Below are positions 19,077 to 28,096 of a DNA stretch of 64,000 bases, piece by piece (the first letter of the stretch is position 1; every line of letters starts with the position of its first letter). The stretch covers positions 7,378,001 to 7,442,000 of the forward strand of contig NZ_CP030047.1 of NCBI RefSeq assembly GCF_015291625.1, given 5' to 3'. A program made the position numbers and the translations under genes. The notes under the pieces are model-generated. The model saw only the letters and a list, made by a program, of their open reading frames with translations, made no database searches and had not been told where the DNA came from. This stretch comes from Bradyrhizobium sp. CCBAU 53421. Lineage in GTDB: Bacteria; Pseudomonadota; Alphaproteobacteria; Rhizobiales; Xanthobacteraceae.

Positions 19077-20729
19077 CTATTCCGCGACCTGGAGCGCTCT
19101 GGCGTCCTGGACTTGATCGGCTTCCTGTGCATTCACCGTCATCCAGAGATTGGCGGCCATGATCAGCGCACCGATCAGGAACAGTGCGCCACCCGCGGCA
19201 CGGATGATGTAAAAGGGATGCATGGCCTCGACCGACTCGATGAACGAGTATTCGAGGAAGCCGAGCGAGGTATAGGCGCGCCACATCAGCCCCTGCAGGA
19301 TGCCGGACACCCACATTGCGGAGATGTAGAGCACGATGCCGATCGTGGCGATCCAGAAGTGCCAGTTGACGAGCTTAAGGCTATACAGCTGGCGATTCCA
19401 AAGCCAGGGAATCAGACAATACAGCGCGCCGAATGATACGAAGCCAACCCAGCCCAATGCACCCGAATGCACATGGCCGACCGTCCAATCCGTGTAATGG
19501 CTGAGCGAGTTGACGACCTTGATTGCCATGGTGGGACCTTCAAATGTCGCCATGCCGTAAAAGGCAACCGAGACCACGAGCATACGAAGTACCGGGTCGG
19601 TGCGGAGCTTGTCCCAGGCGCCCGAGAGCGTCATCAGGCCGTTGATCATGCCGCCCCATGAGGGCATCCACAGCATGATCGAGAATGTCATGCCCAGCGT
19701 CTGCGTCCAGTCCGGCAGGGCGGTGTAGTGCAGATGGTGCGGTCCGGCCCAGATGTAGAGGAAGATCAGCGCCCAGAAGTGGATGATCGAGAGACGGTAA
19801 GAATAGACCGGCCGTTCGGCTCTTTTCGGAATGAAGTAGTACATGATCGCCAGGAAGCCGGCGGTCAGGAAGAAGCCGACCGCGTTATGGCCGTACCACC
19901 ACTGAAACATGGCATCCTGCACGCCGCCCCAGGCAATGTAGGATTTCGAACCGAACACCGATACCGGTAATGCGGGATTGTTGCCAAGGTGGAGCACCGC
20001 AATGGTGACGATAAAGGCGAGATAGAACCAGTTGGCGACGAAGATATGCGGCTCCTTCCGTTTCAACAGCGTCGCCACGAACACAGTGAGATAAGTGATC
20101 CAGACGATGGTGAGCCAGAGATCGGCGTACCACTCCGGCTCGGCATATTCCTTCGACTGGGTGACACCGAACAGATAGCCAGTGCCTGCGATCAGAATGA
20201 AGAAATTATAGCCAACGACCACAAACCATGGCGCAAGATCGCCAGCCAGGCGGGTGCGGCAGGTCTTCTGCACGACGTAGAACGAGGTCGCGATGAGCAC
20301 GTTTCCGCCGAACGCAAAGATCACAGCCGATGTGTGCAACGGCCGGAGCCGACCGAAGCTCGCCCAGGGCAGATCAAAGTTCAGTGCAGGCCAGGCAAGT
20401 TGCGAGGCGATCAGCAGACCGATGGAAAAGCCCGCAATGCCCCAGAACATCGCCAGCACCGAGGCGAATTTGATCGGACCGAGATTGTAGTTCGGTCGGC
20501 CATTGATCTGCGCCGGCGGTAATTGCGCCGGCCGTTCATAGTAGCGATTGAGGATGACGCCCGCGGCGGTCAGACTGGCGGCGGAAGCCAGCAATGCGTG
20601 GAAGGTAAACGCAGAATCATGCCCCATCGCTCCGGCGAAAAAGAAGACGTAGGCAGAAACTGCAAATACCGACATCAGGCCTGCTTCACCCATCGTCGTG
20701 GATTTCGAGGCAAAGGATGGGCTTGTCAT
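19077..20729 (-). CDS. fixN: cbb3 cytochrome c oxidase catalytic subunit FixN (CcoN)
   Basis: 550 residues with about 12-14 membrane helices. Marks of CcoN include [18 protein letters not shown] (heme ligand His), the CuB and heme region [27 protein letters not shown] and the two-His segment [17 protein letters not shown]. This is the high-affinity terminal oxidase needed for respiration at nodule oxygen levels. No FixK box lies directly before it; the likely promoter is upstream of the DUF6455 gene, 68 bases away. Confidence 0.96.
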   Translation of the reverse strand: MTSPSFASKSTTMGEAGLMSVFAVSAYVFFFAGAMGHDSAFTFHALLASAASLTAAGVILNRYYERPAQLPPAQINGRPNYNLGPIKFASVLAMFWGIAGFSIGLLIASQLAWPALNFDLPWASFGRLRPLHTSAVIFAFGGNVLIATSFYVVQKTCRTRLAGDLAPWFVVVGYNFFILIAGTGYLFGVTQSKEYAEPEWYADLWLTIVWITYLTVFVATLLKRKEPHIFVANWFYLAFIVTIAVLHLGNNPALPVSVFGSKSYIAWGGVQDAMFQWWYGHNAVGFFLTAGFLAIMYYFIPKRAERPVYSYRLSIIHFWALIFLYIWAGPHHLHYTALPDWTQTLGMTFSIMLWMPSWGGMINGLMTLSGAWDKLRTDPVLRMLVVSVAFYGMATFEGPTMAIKVVNSLSHYTDWTVGHVHSGALGWVGFVSFGALYCLIPWLWNRQLYSLKLVNWHFWIATIGIVLYISAMWVSGILQGLMWRAYTSLGFLEYSFIESVEAMHPFYIIRAAGGALFLIGALIMAANLWMTVNAQEADQVQDARALQVAE

Positions 20730-20784
20730 GGCTTGGCCTTCTTTGAAAGCGGGGATGCTTCGGGAACTGTTTCCGGCGAGCTAA

Positions 20785-20805
20785 GCGATTGGGTTCATCA
20801 ATCGC
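20785..20805. promoter_or_regulatory. Perfect inverted repeat between DUF6455 gene and fixN
   Basis: GCGATTG, seven bases, CAATCGC. It overlaps the stop codon of the DUF6455 gene and lies about 60 bases before fixN. It is 13 bases between TTG and CAA, one short of the FixK spacing, so it is not a standard FixK box. It could be an operator or a weak RNA hairpin. Confidence 0.35.
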
Positions 20806-21229
20806 AAAAGCGCTGCGGAAGGCCGTGATCGACCTCACGACCGAGCGCGCGCAGGGTTTGTTCGTTGGGGCAGTCTTTCAGCGGATTTCGATACTTCCCT
20901 GTTTGGAGGTTGGCGGCGCAACGGGCTTTGGCCTGACATAGGCCGCATACTCGCTGCAGATCGCGCAGTACGTCGCCATGGCGGGCGGCAAGCGCATGCT
21001 CGGAAAAACCGGCAAGTGCGAGGCGCTTGCTCAAGAGTTCGGGAGAGCCCGGACTTTGCGCCAGGGTTCGAAAAGCGGATGTAGACAGATTAAGCTCGCG
21101 CGCGATCGCATCGATGTCCTGCGGGCTCAAGCAAGCCAGCTCGGACGTCCGAGACAGGCTCGCTCGTAATCGGCTGAGCAAATTCCTAAACCGCCAAGGA
21201 CGACCGATTCGTGCAGGTTGGCTGACCAT
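20798..21229 (-). CDS. DUF6455-type protein, first gene of the fixN unit
   Basis: 143 residues. A helical N-terminal half (LSPQDIDAIARELNLSTSAFRTLA) is followed by a Cys-rich end with VCGLCQAKARCAANL and DCPNEQTL, spaced like a small metal or iron-sulfur site. I assign DUF6455 from this pattern by eye. It has a FixK-type box 48 bases upstream of its ATG and is followed by fixN after 68 bases on the same strand, so it is probably co-expressed with the oxidase under low oxygen. Molecular function is unknown. Confidence 0.7.
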   Translation of the reverse strand: MVSQPARIGRPWRFRNLLSRLRASLSRTSELACLSPQDIDAIARELNLSTSAFRTLAQSPGSPELLSKRLALAGFSEHALAARHGDVLRDLQRVCGLCQAKARCAANLQTGKYRNPLKDCPNEQTLRALGREVDHGLPQRFCD

Positions 21230-21277
21230 GTGTCATGTCCCTCGAAGCAGCCATAGCTGCTGGAGGCAGGTTTGTTT

Positions 21278-21291
21278 TTGACCTGCATCAA
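21278..21291. promoter_or_regulatory. FixK/FNR-type box upstream of DUF6455-fixNOQPGHIS
   Basis: TTGACCTGCATCAA matches the FixK consensus TTG(A/C)-N6-(T/G)CAA exactly. It ends 48 bases before the ATG at 21229, a normal activator distance. Confidence 0.8.
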
Positions 21292-21516
21292 ATGTAAGAG
21301 CAAATCGTTCGATCCGGATCGCCCTGCCCCGGGGGGCCGGCGAGACTGCGGCGAGGCCCATTTCGTGTTGCGGGCAACAGCGCCTGCCGCATTGGTGACA
21401 GCATCGCGAGCTCTTTCGAATCGATGCTCGGCGCGGTGTTTTACAAGATCGCGCTTGAACTCACGGATTGACGATTGCCATGAAATCCGCAAGGACCTGC
21501 GCTAGCCGAACTCAGG

Positions 21517-21744
21517 CTAGCCGCCCCATGCCGGGGGCAACGCAGGCGGGGCTCGAAGCTCCATCGCATCTGCGAAAATGGTCCAATCGCGGACACCTTT
21601 TTGCTTGCAGAAGTCGCTCTCTGCCTGCTGGGCGGCAGCACTCAGCGATGCGGCATCGACCTTGAACGCTGCCTGACAGGCACGATGCTCGTGGCCGGTA
21701 TCGTCACAGACGGTCTTAATGAAGCGAACGTTAAATGAAGGCAT
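21517..21744 (-). CDS. Conserved small protein with FixK box (75 aa)
   Basis: Starts MPSFNVRFIKTVCDDTGHEH at the ATG 21744, preceded by GAGGGTGG. The core CQAAFKVDAASLSAAAQQAE and KGVRDWTIFADAMEL fit a small beta-alpha protein found in Bradyrhizobium; two Cys are in the core. It has no signal peptide. A perfect FixK-type box lies 64 bases upstream, so it is probably induced with the cbb3 oxidase. Function unknown. Confidence 0.7.
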   Translation of the reverse strand: MPSFNVRFIKTVCDDTGHEHRACQAAFKVDAASLSAAAQQAESDFCKQKGVRDWTIFADAMELRAPPALPPAWGG

Positions 21745-21808
21745 GACCACCCTCTTGCAGTGGGTTTGCTTATCCCTGCCTATTCTGCCATTAGCGCGCG
21801 GAGAGTAT

Positions 21809-21822
21809 TTGATTTGTCTCAA
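21809..21822. promoter_or_regulatory. FixK/FNR-type box upstream of the 75-aa gene
   Basis: TTGATTTGTCTCAA fits TTG(A/C)-N6-(T/G)CAA. It lies 64 bases before the ATG at 21744 on the minus strand. Confidence 0.7.
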
Positions 21823-21896
21823 GCAGCATCCAAAGTAATCGGTCACTTACCGTGACAGAGACTGTTCTGACGAGTGCTGGCGACCCGGCGATATCG

Positions 21897-22112
21897 TCAG
21901 CCAGACCTGGGTCCCCGTGATCGTGAGCAAATGGGGCGAACCGCCCCTATCTCGCGTCTGACGACCCACCCTGCCGCCGCAATGGCAAAGCCGATGACCA
22001 GGCTCGCCGCAGCCAAGGTTTCGATAAGGCCAAGGTTCAGGGCTTCCGCGCCAAAGCCTATGGCTGCGATCAGCGCCGGCAAGGCCATCGACAATGCGAG
22101 GCGAGCAATCAC
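21897..22112 (-). CDS. Small membrane protein (71 aa)
   Basis: A GTG at 22112 with AAAGGAGA just upstream starts a protein with two hydrophobic helices (LALSMALPALIAAIGFGAEA and TLAAASLVIGFAIAAAGWVV) and a basic C-terminus. The frame can extend to 22151. I do not recognise a family. It sits between FixK-box genes, so a role near respiratory membranes is possible but only inferred. Confidence 0.5.
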   Translation of the reverse strand: MIARLALSMALPALIAAIGFGAEALNLGLIETLAAASLVIGFAIAAAGWVVRREIGAVRPICSRSRGPRSG

Positions 22113-22361
22113 TAGGAATCTCCTTTGCGCCTCTCGCATCATTGATGACACTTGTTGTCATGGTCCGATGCGCGTCCGGTGCGCTTCAACATTCGCATGA
22201 TTGCCCCGCCCGTATTTTGACTCCCATCAACCCGGCCGCATCCGGGGTTTGTCGGGATCAAGGCGCGACACGAGGGATCGCCCGAACTGGAACATGTTTG
22301 GCCCCCTGTCCCGCTCGCGGCGAGCGGTACGCCGCCACTCGTTCTAGACGCATCGCTTTTT

Positions 22362-22375
22362 TTGACCTGCGTCAA
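22362..22375. promoter_or_regulatory. FixK/FNR-type box upstream of the 64-aa gene
   Basis: TTGACCTGCGTCAA differs from the box at 21278 by one base. It lies 52 bases before the ATG at 22428 on the plus strand. Confidence 0.75.
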
Positions 22376-22427
22376 TACTCCAGCGGCGGCCTACCGATAG
22401 AAACGATCTCCAGTCAAGGTCAGACAT

Positions 22428-22622
22428 ATGGCTCACAGACAGGCTTGGCGCCCCATCATCTTTTCGTGCCCAAATAGGGGCGACCGGATTCAAGGACTGC
22501 TGCCGAACGACGCAGTCGAGCCAGGCGCCAACGACCTGCACCCGGTAACCTGCGCCGCCTACGATGGTGTCCACTTCATCGACCCGCGGACCGGCCCGAC
22601 GCTCGGGGCCGAGCGCAGCTAG
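22428..22622 (+). CDS. Small protein with FixK box (64 aa)
   Basis: Begins MAHRQAWRPIIFSCPNRGDR and ends YDGVHFIDPRTGPTLGA. The form (FxCPNxG near the start, VHFIDPxTG near the end) resembles small zinc-ribbon-like Bradyrhizobium proteins where a CxxC pair is followed by VHLVNPxTG, although one Cys pair seems replaced here. A FixK box precedes it by 52 bases. Function unknown. Confidence 0.6.
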   Translation: MAHRQAWRPIIFSCPNRGDRIQGLLPNDAVEPGANDLHPVTCAAYDGVHFIDPRTGPTLGAERS

Positions 22623-22674
22623 CCCCCCGTCCCACGACCGACGCCGTAACAAGGAGACGTCCCATCAACAAAGG

Positions 22675-23010
22675 ATGTTCGACATGACAGGCCACGGCGA
22701 AACTTGCTCGGCGAAGAGCCCAATTGTGGGCCGCGGTCCAGTTCAGTTTCGGCAAAAACCCGACATGACCAACCGGAGAAGGCTTGAGCAGGTCCGGACC
22801 GGTTCGACCGAAGGTGGCAAGGTGCTTCGTAGCATCAATCCCGGTATTTGGGTCGGCGAGAGGGTCATGACCCAGCACGATGGGTTCGACGATGCCTCCG
22901 CCGACAGACCCGAGGCGGCGACTGCCGCGATCGAGACCGCGCGCCGACTGCGCAATATTGGGCTGAACCAGATCGCGGGGCGGACAAGCGATGTGGTTCG
23001 TACTGTCTGA
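22675..23010 (+). CDS. Hypothetical protein (111 aa)
   Basis: ATG at 22675 after AAAGG. The protein is hydrophilic with VRTGSTEGGKVLRSINPGIW and a C-terminal helix AATAAIETARRLRNIGLNQIAGR. No family recognised. It could be a real FixK-regulated second gene or chance; the spacing from 22622 (52 bases) fits a short operon. Confidence 0.3.
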   Translation: MFDMTGHGETCSAKSPIVGRGPVQFRQKPDMTNRRRLEQVRTGSTEGGKVLRSINPGIWVGERVMTQHDGFDDASADRPEAATAAIETARRLRNIGLNQIAGRTSDVVRTV

Positions 23011-23069
23011 AAGGTTGCTTGAATTTGTCAGTCGGCGGCGATGAATACCGTCCAGGATCTAACGGCAAC

Positions 23070-23252
23070 GTGACGTGGGAGCGGATCGACACGGCGCCCT
23101 TCGATCGGGACCTTGAGATTGGCGTGATCGAGGGTAATATCATTCATCGGCTGGTCTTCCCTTGCCGCCGCATCTTCGGTGGCTGGATCAAGGCGAAGAC
23201 AGGAGAACACGTCGCTGTGCAGCCCACGCACTGGCGCATTTGGTTCAAATAG
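23070..23252 (+). CDS. Conserved small protein (about 60 aa)
   Basis: The stretch VTWERIDTAPFDRDLEIGVI, LVFPCRRIFGGWI and VQPTHWRIWFK is a pattern seen in many small Bradyrhizobium proteins (WEPISTAPFDRDLELAV and HPTHWRPW). The start is uncertain; I used the GTG at 23070 because the homologous part begins there. It is soluble, about 60 residues, of unknown function. The sequence upstream in frame is not family-like. Confidence 0.6.
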   Translation: MTWERIDTAPFDRDLEIGVIEGNIIHRLVFPCRRIFGGWIKAKTGEHVAVQPTHWRIWFK

Positions 23253-23365
23253 CGTTGGCTATCCTGCACAATATATCGGCGCGAACTGACGTGCGCCTGC
23301 CTCCGGTGGCCCTCCCGCGGCCAAACGATGTAGAATCGATCGAATGAGAGGGTCTGCCGGCAAGT

Positions 23366-24796
23366 ATGTCCGACCACATCTGGTATCGCTATGGCACTGC
23401 CGCGGCAGCCGTCGCGCTCGCCCTCATGCTCCGCGCGGCGCTCAATCCGTATCTCGATGACCGCTCATTTACGATCATCTACCTTCCGGCGATCGTTTTT
23501 GCCGCTTTCGCCGGCGGCCGCGGACCGGCGAGCTTCGCGACCCTGCTCTGCCTCGTCATCAGCGCGGCATTTCTTGGGAAAAGCCTCATCACCCTTTCCG
23601 CAAACATGATCGATATTGCCGCATTTTCGGTACTAGGTCCCATGCTTGGCTTCATGGGCGACCGGCTGCGGCAGGAATCGGAACAAGCGCGGTATCGGCA
23701 AGCCCATCTGCAGTCGATCCTGGACACCGTACCTGAAGCCATGATCGTCATTGACGAGAAGGGTATCATTCGCTCGTTCAGCGCCGCGGCAGTGCGTTTA
23801 TTTGGCTGGTTGCCGGACGAAGTGGTTGGAAAGACTGTATCCAAGTTGATGCCGCAGCCCTACCGGGCCGAGCATGACCGCTACATTGAACGTTATCTGG
23901 CCACCGGCGAGCGGCGCATCATTGGCATCGGTCGCATCGTGGTCGGCGAGCGGAGCGACGGCTCGACCTTTCCGATGGAGCTTGCCGTCGGCGAGGCCAA
24001 AGTGCGCGGCGAACGCTTCTTCACCGGCTTCATCCGAGACCTAACCGAACGGCGGGCGCAGGAACGGCGGCTGCAGGAGCTGCAGTCTGAACTCGTCCAT
24101 GTGTCGCGGCTGACCGCCATGGGTGAGATGGCATCATCTATTGCCCATGAAATCAACCAGCCACTCTCCGCCATCACAAACTACATGCGCGGCGCAAAGG
24201 CTCTAATGGCGTCAGACAAGCCGAACGCCAATCGCATTGGTGATGCACTCGAACGCGCTGTCCAACAGGCTCTGCGCGCCGGCGATATCATCAAGCGCCT
24301 GCGGGAGTTCGTTGCCAAAGGCGAGACGCAGCATTCTGTGGAAAATCCGCTCACGCTGCTTGAAGAGGCTGTGGCGCTGGCCCTGCTCGGCGCCAAGGAG
24401 CAAGGCGTGCGGGTGACGATGCGCAGCGACCGCGATCTGCCGTCAATGATCGTAGACAAGATCCAGATCCAGCAAGTCGCGCTGAACCTGATACGCAACG
24501 CGATCGAGGCGATGGCTTGCTGTCCGCGCCGCGAATTGACCGTCGGAGTCAGCAAGGTCGATGGTCTCGCCAGGTTTACCGTTGCTGATACGGGTTCCGG
24601 CATTAGCCCTGATGTCGCCGACCGCCTGTTCCAGCCCTTTGTCACGACGAAGGAACACGGCATGGGTGTTGGACTATCAATCTGCCGGACAATCGTGGAA
24701 TCCCATGGCGGCCACATCGTGGCGGAAGCCAATCCGGGTGGCGGCACGATCTTTCAATTCACGCTGCCATTTGCTGACATCGGTGAAGAAGCATGA
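23366..24796 (+). CDS. fixL: Oxygen-sensing histidine kinase FixL, membrane type
   Basis: 476 residues. Four hydrophobic segments fill residues about 10-100, so this is a membrane-anchored FixL. A heme PAS domain follows at about 113-228 with the proximal ligand His170 in [10 protein letters not shown] and the oxygen-sensing Arg176 and Arg190 (IIGIGR), matching His200, Arg206 and Arg220 of B. japonicum FixL. The H-box [10 protein letters not shown] has His261, and N, G1 and G2 boxes are in [17 protein letters not shown] and GMGVGLSI. It phosphorylates FixJ when oxygen is low. It overlaps fixJ by four bases. Confidence 0.95.
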   Translation: MSDHIWYRYGTAAAAVALALMLRAALNPYLDDRSFTIIYLPAIVFAAFAGGRGPASFATLLCLVISAAFLGKSLITLSANMIDIAAFSVLGPMLGFMGDRLRQESEQARYRQAHLQSILDTVPEAMIVIDEKGIIRSFSAAAVRLFGWLPDEVVGKTVSKLMPQPYRAEHDRYIERYLATGERRIIGIGRIVVGERSDGSTFPMELAVGEAKVRGERFFTGFIRDLTERRAQERRLQELQSELVHVSRLTAMGEMASSIAHEINQPLSAITNYMRGAKALMASDKPNANRIGDALERAVQQALRAGDIIKRLREFVAKGETQHSVENPLTLLEEAVALALLGAKEQGVRVTMRSDRDLPSMIVDKIQIQQVALNLIRNAIEAMACCPRRELTVGVSKVDGLARFTVADTGSGISPDVADRLFQPFVTTKEHGMGVGLSICRTIVESHGGHIVAEANPGGGTIFQFTLPFADIGEEA

Positions 24797-25398
24797 CTGA
24801 GCGGCGCATTCTTGTGATCGACGATGACGCCGCGATGCGGGATTCGCTGGCGTTTCTGCTCGATATTAGTGGTTTCTGGGTAGCAACCTACGAGACCGCG
24901 ACCGAGTTTCTCAATGATATTGCAAGCGGTCCGGTCGACTGCGTTGTATCAGACATCCGCATGCCAGGAATGAGCGGCCTCGAACTGATCCGCAAGTTGA
25001 AGGCTGATTGCCTCGACTGTCCGGTCGTCCTGATAACCGGTCATGGTGATGTATCGCTCGCAGTCGAAGCGATGAAAGCGGGTGCGGTCGATTTCATCGA
25101 GAAGCCGTTCGAGGACGAGGTGCTGTTGCGTGCCATCAACGCTGCTTTGGAAGCGCGGCCAACGAAGCCAGACGATGACGCAGCGAAACTGCAGGCAGAA
25201 GGGCGCCTTGCGGACCTCTCGTCGCGCGAACGTGACGTCCTGCAGGGACTATTAGCCGGCAAGATCAACAAGGTAATCGCCCATGATCTTGGCATCAGCC
25301 CCCGGACGGTCGAGGTTTATCGCGCCAACCTGATGGCCAAGACCAATGCACGCAGCATGTCCGAGTTGATGCGGATTGCCATCGCCGCAGGATTCTAG
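24793..25398 (+). CDS. fixJ: Response regulator FixJ
   Basis: 201 residues. Receiver domain with acidic pocket IDDDAAMRD, phosphorylation site Asp54 in VVSDIRMPG and Lys in FIEKPFEDE. The LuxR-type helix-turn-helix is at about 137-195 ([40 protein letters not shown]). It activates fixK in rhizobia. ATG overlaps the fixL stop, so the pair is translated together. Confidence 0.95.
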   Translation: MTERRILVIDDDAAMRDSLAFLLDISGFWVATYETATEFLNDIASGPVDCVVSDIRMPGMSGLELIRKLKADCLDCPVVLITGHGDVSLAVEAMKAGAVDFIEKPFEDEVLLRAINAALEARPTKPDDDAAKLQAEGRLADLSSRERDVLQGLLAGKINKVIAHDLGISPRTVEVYRANLMAKTNARSMSELMRIAIAAGF

Positions 25399-25930
25399 CA
25401 GGGGCGCGAGCCGCGTGGTCCAGGCGACGCATAGTGGTTGATCTTAGAGAATTCGTCCAGGAACGATTTTCAATCGCGTGAGGGTGGAGCGCCTTGGAAA
25501 CGCATTACCCAGCGGAGCCTTGAGAACAGGCCAGGACCACAGACCGGCAATGGCGAAAATCAAGACGAGCCCAGCGAACGATGCACGCGCACGTCGCACT
25601 GGCCCCCGCGCCCGTCTGCGACAATGTCCTCACATACCGCTGATTGATTCTCCGGCGAGGAATCGACGGCATCCGTGATCTCCGGCCAGTCCCAATCCCG
25701 CTGATTTGTGCAGCAAAAATCGCTGTGCACGAATCGTGCAAGATTCGCGGTTGACACGACCGATGCAGCACATGCCATGCTGGTTCTACTTGGCATCGGA
25801 CTCTGCGCGAACTGTCCGTGGCCGGTTTGATCCTGCCTAACCAAATCGGCGACCTTATGAAGCAGATCAATTGTCCGGCCCAGATTTGTGCTCCGATGGG
25901 CAGCAATCCTTTCATGCCCGGAGAACGGCA
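25399..25930. other. Intergenic region between fixJ and the stress protein
   Basis: About 530 bases. I searched it for TTG(A/C)-N6-(T/G)CAA and found none. Open frames here are shadows with no family character. Confidence 0.4.
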
Positions 25931-26764
25931 ATGTTCGGGAACATATTGGTCCATCTTCCCACGGAGCTTCCGATGCGGGCTACGGTGAACGGTTCGATTT
26001 CCTTCGCACTAAGCACGGGCGCGCATCTTGACGTTGTGGCGATCGGTTATGAGAGGACCATGATTCCGCTCGCCGCACTCAGCGGGGTGGCCGTCACTTC
26101 GGTCTTTGAAATCGAGCAGGCGCGTGCGTTAGAGAAAGCCGAAGCGGCACTTCGTGTCTTTGATCTGCGGGCAAGGAGCGCCGGCATTTCTTATGCGAGC
26201 CGCGCGCTCAGTGCGGTTCCAGCGGAGGCGCGTCGAAGCATCTGCGCCAGCGCGCGAGTGCACGACATGACTATCGTCACGCAGCCCCAGAGCGGCTACG
26301 AGAGCTATGACAACGTTATTCCCAAGGAGATCCTGCTCCAGGCCGGCAAGCCAGTTCTGTATCTGCCAAGCGTCATCCACGGCGCTTTTTCGGCCAAACG
26401 AATCGGGATTTGCTGGGACGGCAGCCGCCTTGCAGCCCGCGCGGCGCACGACGCGATGTTGTTGCTGCGCGAAGCGGACGCGCTGACCATCATCGCGATG
26501 ACTGCTGCGCACAGGGTCCCGGCACAAAGTTCCGCCGACCATTTGGGACAGTATCTTGCAAGATCGGGCCTCCCTGCAAAGATCGTGTCGCTCCCGGCGT
26601 CCCGGTCGGTGCACCGGGCCCTCCTGTCGCTTGTGGCGGACGAAAACCTCGATCTGCTGGTGATGGGCGGAAACGGCCGCTCTCGGCTGCAGGAAAGGCT
26701 GCTCGGCAGCATTTCGAGAGATCTGCTTCGTGCAAACGTCATTCCGGTTTTGATGTCGCACTGA
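25931..26764 (+). CDS. Universal stress protein, tandem UspA type
   Basis: 277 residues from ATG 25931 (MFGNILVHLPTELPMRATVN). It is long enough for two UspA folds. The second has the ATP-binding pattern G-x2-G-x9-G-S as VMGGNGRSRLQERLLGSISRDLL. In rhizobia such proteins are often induced under low oxygen by FixK-type regulators, but I see no box here. Located between fixLJ and fixK. Confidence 0.85.
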   Translation: MFGNILVHLPTELPMRATVNGSISFALSTGAHLDVVAIGYERTMIPLAALSGVAVTSVFEIEQARALEKAEAALRVFDLRARSAGISYASRALSAVPAEARRSICASARVHDMTIVTQPQSGYESYDNVIPKEILLQAGKPVLYLPSVIHGAFSAKRIGICWDGSRLAARAAHDAMLLLREADALTIIAMTAAHRVPAQSSADHLGQYLARSGLPAKIVSLPASRSVHRALLSLVADENLDLLVMGGNGRSRLQERLLGSISRDLLRANVIPVLMSH

Positions 26765-27163
26765 AGGTGAGATCGTAGATGCGATAATGCCGCCGGATGC
26801 GCTCCGAACGCCGTCGATTAGCGCAGGGCAAGGCACCCATCACCATCACCCGCCGATCCGGAGAACAGGGGCGCCGTCTGTTTCACGCGCCCGCCGTCGC
26901 CTGATCGACGAGGCAAGGCGAAACGGCTGAACATGCGCCGCGGTTTTCGAACATTGCACGTGCGCTACCGGTCTAGAGAAGCGGGACAATCTGGTCACCG
27001 CCCCTCCCCGAGGATCCCCGAGCTCAACTTCAAGACGAACGGCCGACAAGCCACCATGCAAGCTTCCTCATTCAAACGCGGCTGGTCGGCTTTGAGCCGC
27101 ATTCGAGCTATCGAAAGGCTGCGTCGCCCCCATCGAGAATCCTTCTCGCGGCCTACGTATAAA
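26765..27163. other. Intergenic region upstream of fixK
   Basis: About 400 bases without a supported gene. Near 27105 a stretch CGAGCTATCGAAAGG resembles the middle of a tts box but lacks the leading GTCAG, so I do not call it. Confidence 0.35.
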
Positions 27164-27184
27164 TACTTAGTGGGTTCTACTTAG
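27164..27184. promoter_or_regulatory. Possible FixJ-binding repeats upstream of fixK
   Basis: TACTTAG occurs twice, at 27164-27170 and 27178-27184, 78-98 bases before the fixK ATG. FixJ sites in fixK promoters contain TAAGTA/TACTTA blocks, so a FixJ operator is plausible. This is a by-eye match. Confidence 0.4.
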
Positions 27185-27261
27185 GGGAAACATCCAAATT
27201 TTCCAATTCATTAGAAGCGGCCAGTCTGCGTTCTATCGACGTTTCGAAGATCGAGTCCACC

Positions 27262-27945
27262 ATGTACGCTCAGGCCGCGAGTATTCACCAGATCAGCCAT
27301 CATCCGAGCAGCGTCCTGTGCAGGCAATCTCGTACCTATGGACCGTTTGGTATGGTTGCGACCCCGATGCGGTTCGCTCGCAATAGTGAGATCTACGGCG
27401 AGGACGAAGCAGCCGAATACCTATACCAGGTGGTATCGGGTGCTGTACGAACCTACAAGCTTATGGAAGATGGACGTCGTCAGATTGGTGCGTTTTATCT
27501 GCCCGGTGACATCTTCGGCTTTGAGGCCGGAGACAGCCATATCGCTTCGGCGGAGGCGGTCTGTGAGACGCACCTTTTGATGGTGAAGCGCAGCGCCCTC
27601 ATCGTTCGCGCCAGCCAAGAGAGCGAGCTCACAAGGCAGCTCTGGGACGCGATGGCGCTTGAGCTCCGCCGCTTTCAAGAGCATCTGATGCTTTTGATCA
27701 GCAGCGCTGAACAGCGGGTCGTGGCATTTCTGCTCGATATGTCTCGCCGTACTACGAAGAACGCTGCGATCGAACTGCCGATGTCACGGCAGGATGTTGC
27801 CGACTACCTTGGCTTGACGATCGAAACGGTCTCGCGCACCCTCACTCAACTCGAGCAGAATGGCGTGATTGCCTTGCCGACCTTGCGCCGAATCGAGCTA
27901 CGTAACGACAAACTGCCGAGCCGCGTTGCGCAGAACTTGGGCTAA
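27262..27945 (+). CDS. fixK: Crp/Fnr-family regulator FixK
   Basis: 227 residues. Cyclic-nucleotide-like beta barrel (about 30-110), dimer helix (LTRQLWDAMALELRRFQEHL) and helix-turn-helix LPMSRQDVADYLGLTIETVSRTLTQL with the Glu and Ser-Arg that read TTGA-N6-TCAA half sites. It lacks the N-terminal Cys cluster of FNR, as FixK proteins do. Only two Cys are present (20 and 101), and none at the DNA-binding helix where B. japonicum FixK2 has redox-active Cys183. It probably binds the four boxes in this window. A near-perfect palindrome CTTGGGCTAAGCTCAAG spans its stop codon. Confidence 0.92.
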   Translation: MYAQAASIHQISHHPSSVLCRQSRTYGPFGMVATPMRFARNSEIYGEDEAAEYLYQVVSGAVRTYKLMEDGRRQIGAFYLPGDIFGFEAGDSHIASAEAVCETHLLMVKRSALIVRASQESELTRQLWDAMALELRRFQEHLMLLISSAEQRVVAFLLDMSRRTTKNAAIELPMSRQDVADYLGLTIETVSRTLTQLEQNGVIALPTLRRIELRNDKLPSRVAQNLG

Positions 27946-28096
27946 GCTCAAGAAGCGCTGTGAAATGCGCGGACTTCCGAGCACCGAACAACGCCGACAG
28001 ATCGCAGCACGTGAAAGACACCCGAACATCGGCTTGGGCGATCGCGCACAGATGGCAGGATCGCTCGCTTACATTGTTCCTCCCTGGAGCACCGCA

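Noticed and set aside
27105..27140. tts-box-like stretch (AGCTATCGAAAGG with a later CCCCC)
   Set aside because: No leading GTCAG, and the next gene is fixK, not a secretion gene.
27936..27952. Palindrome at the fixK stop as a FixK site
   Set aside because: Spacing between TTG and CAA does not fit, and it lies inside the gene end; it may be only a weak hairpin.
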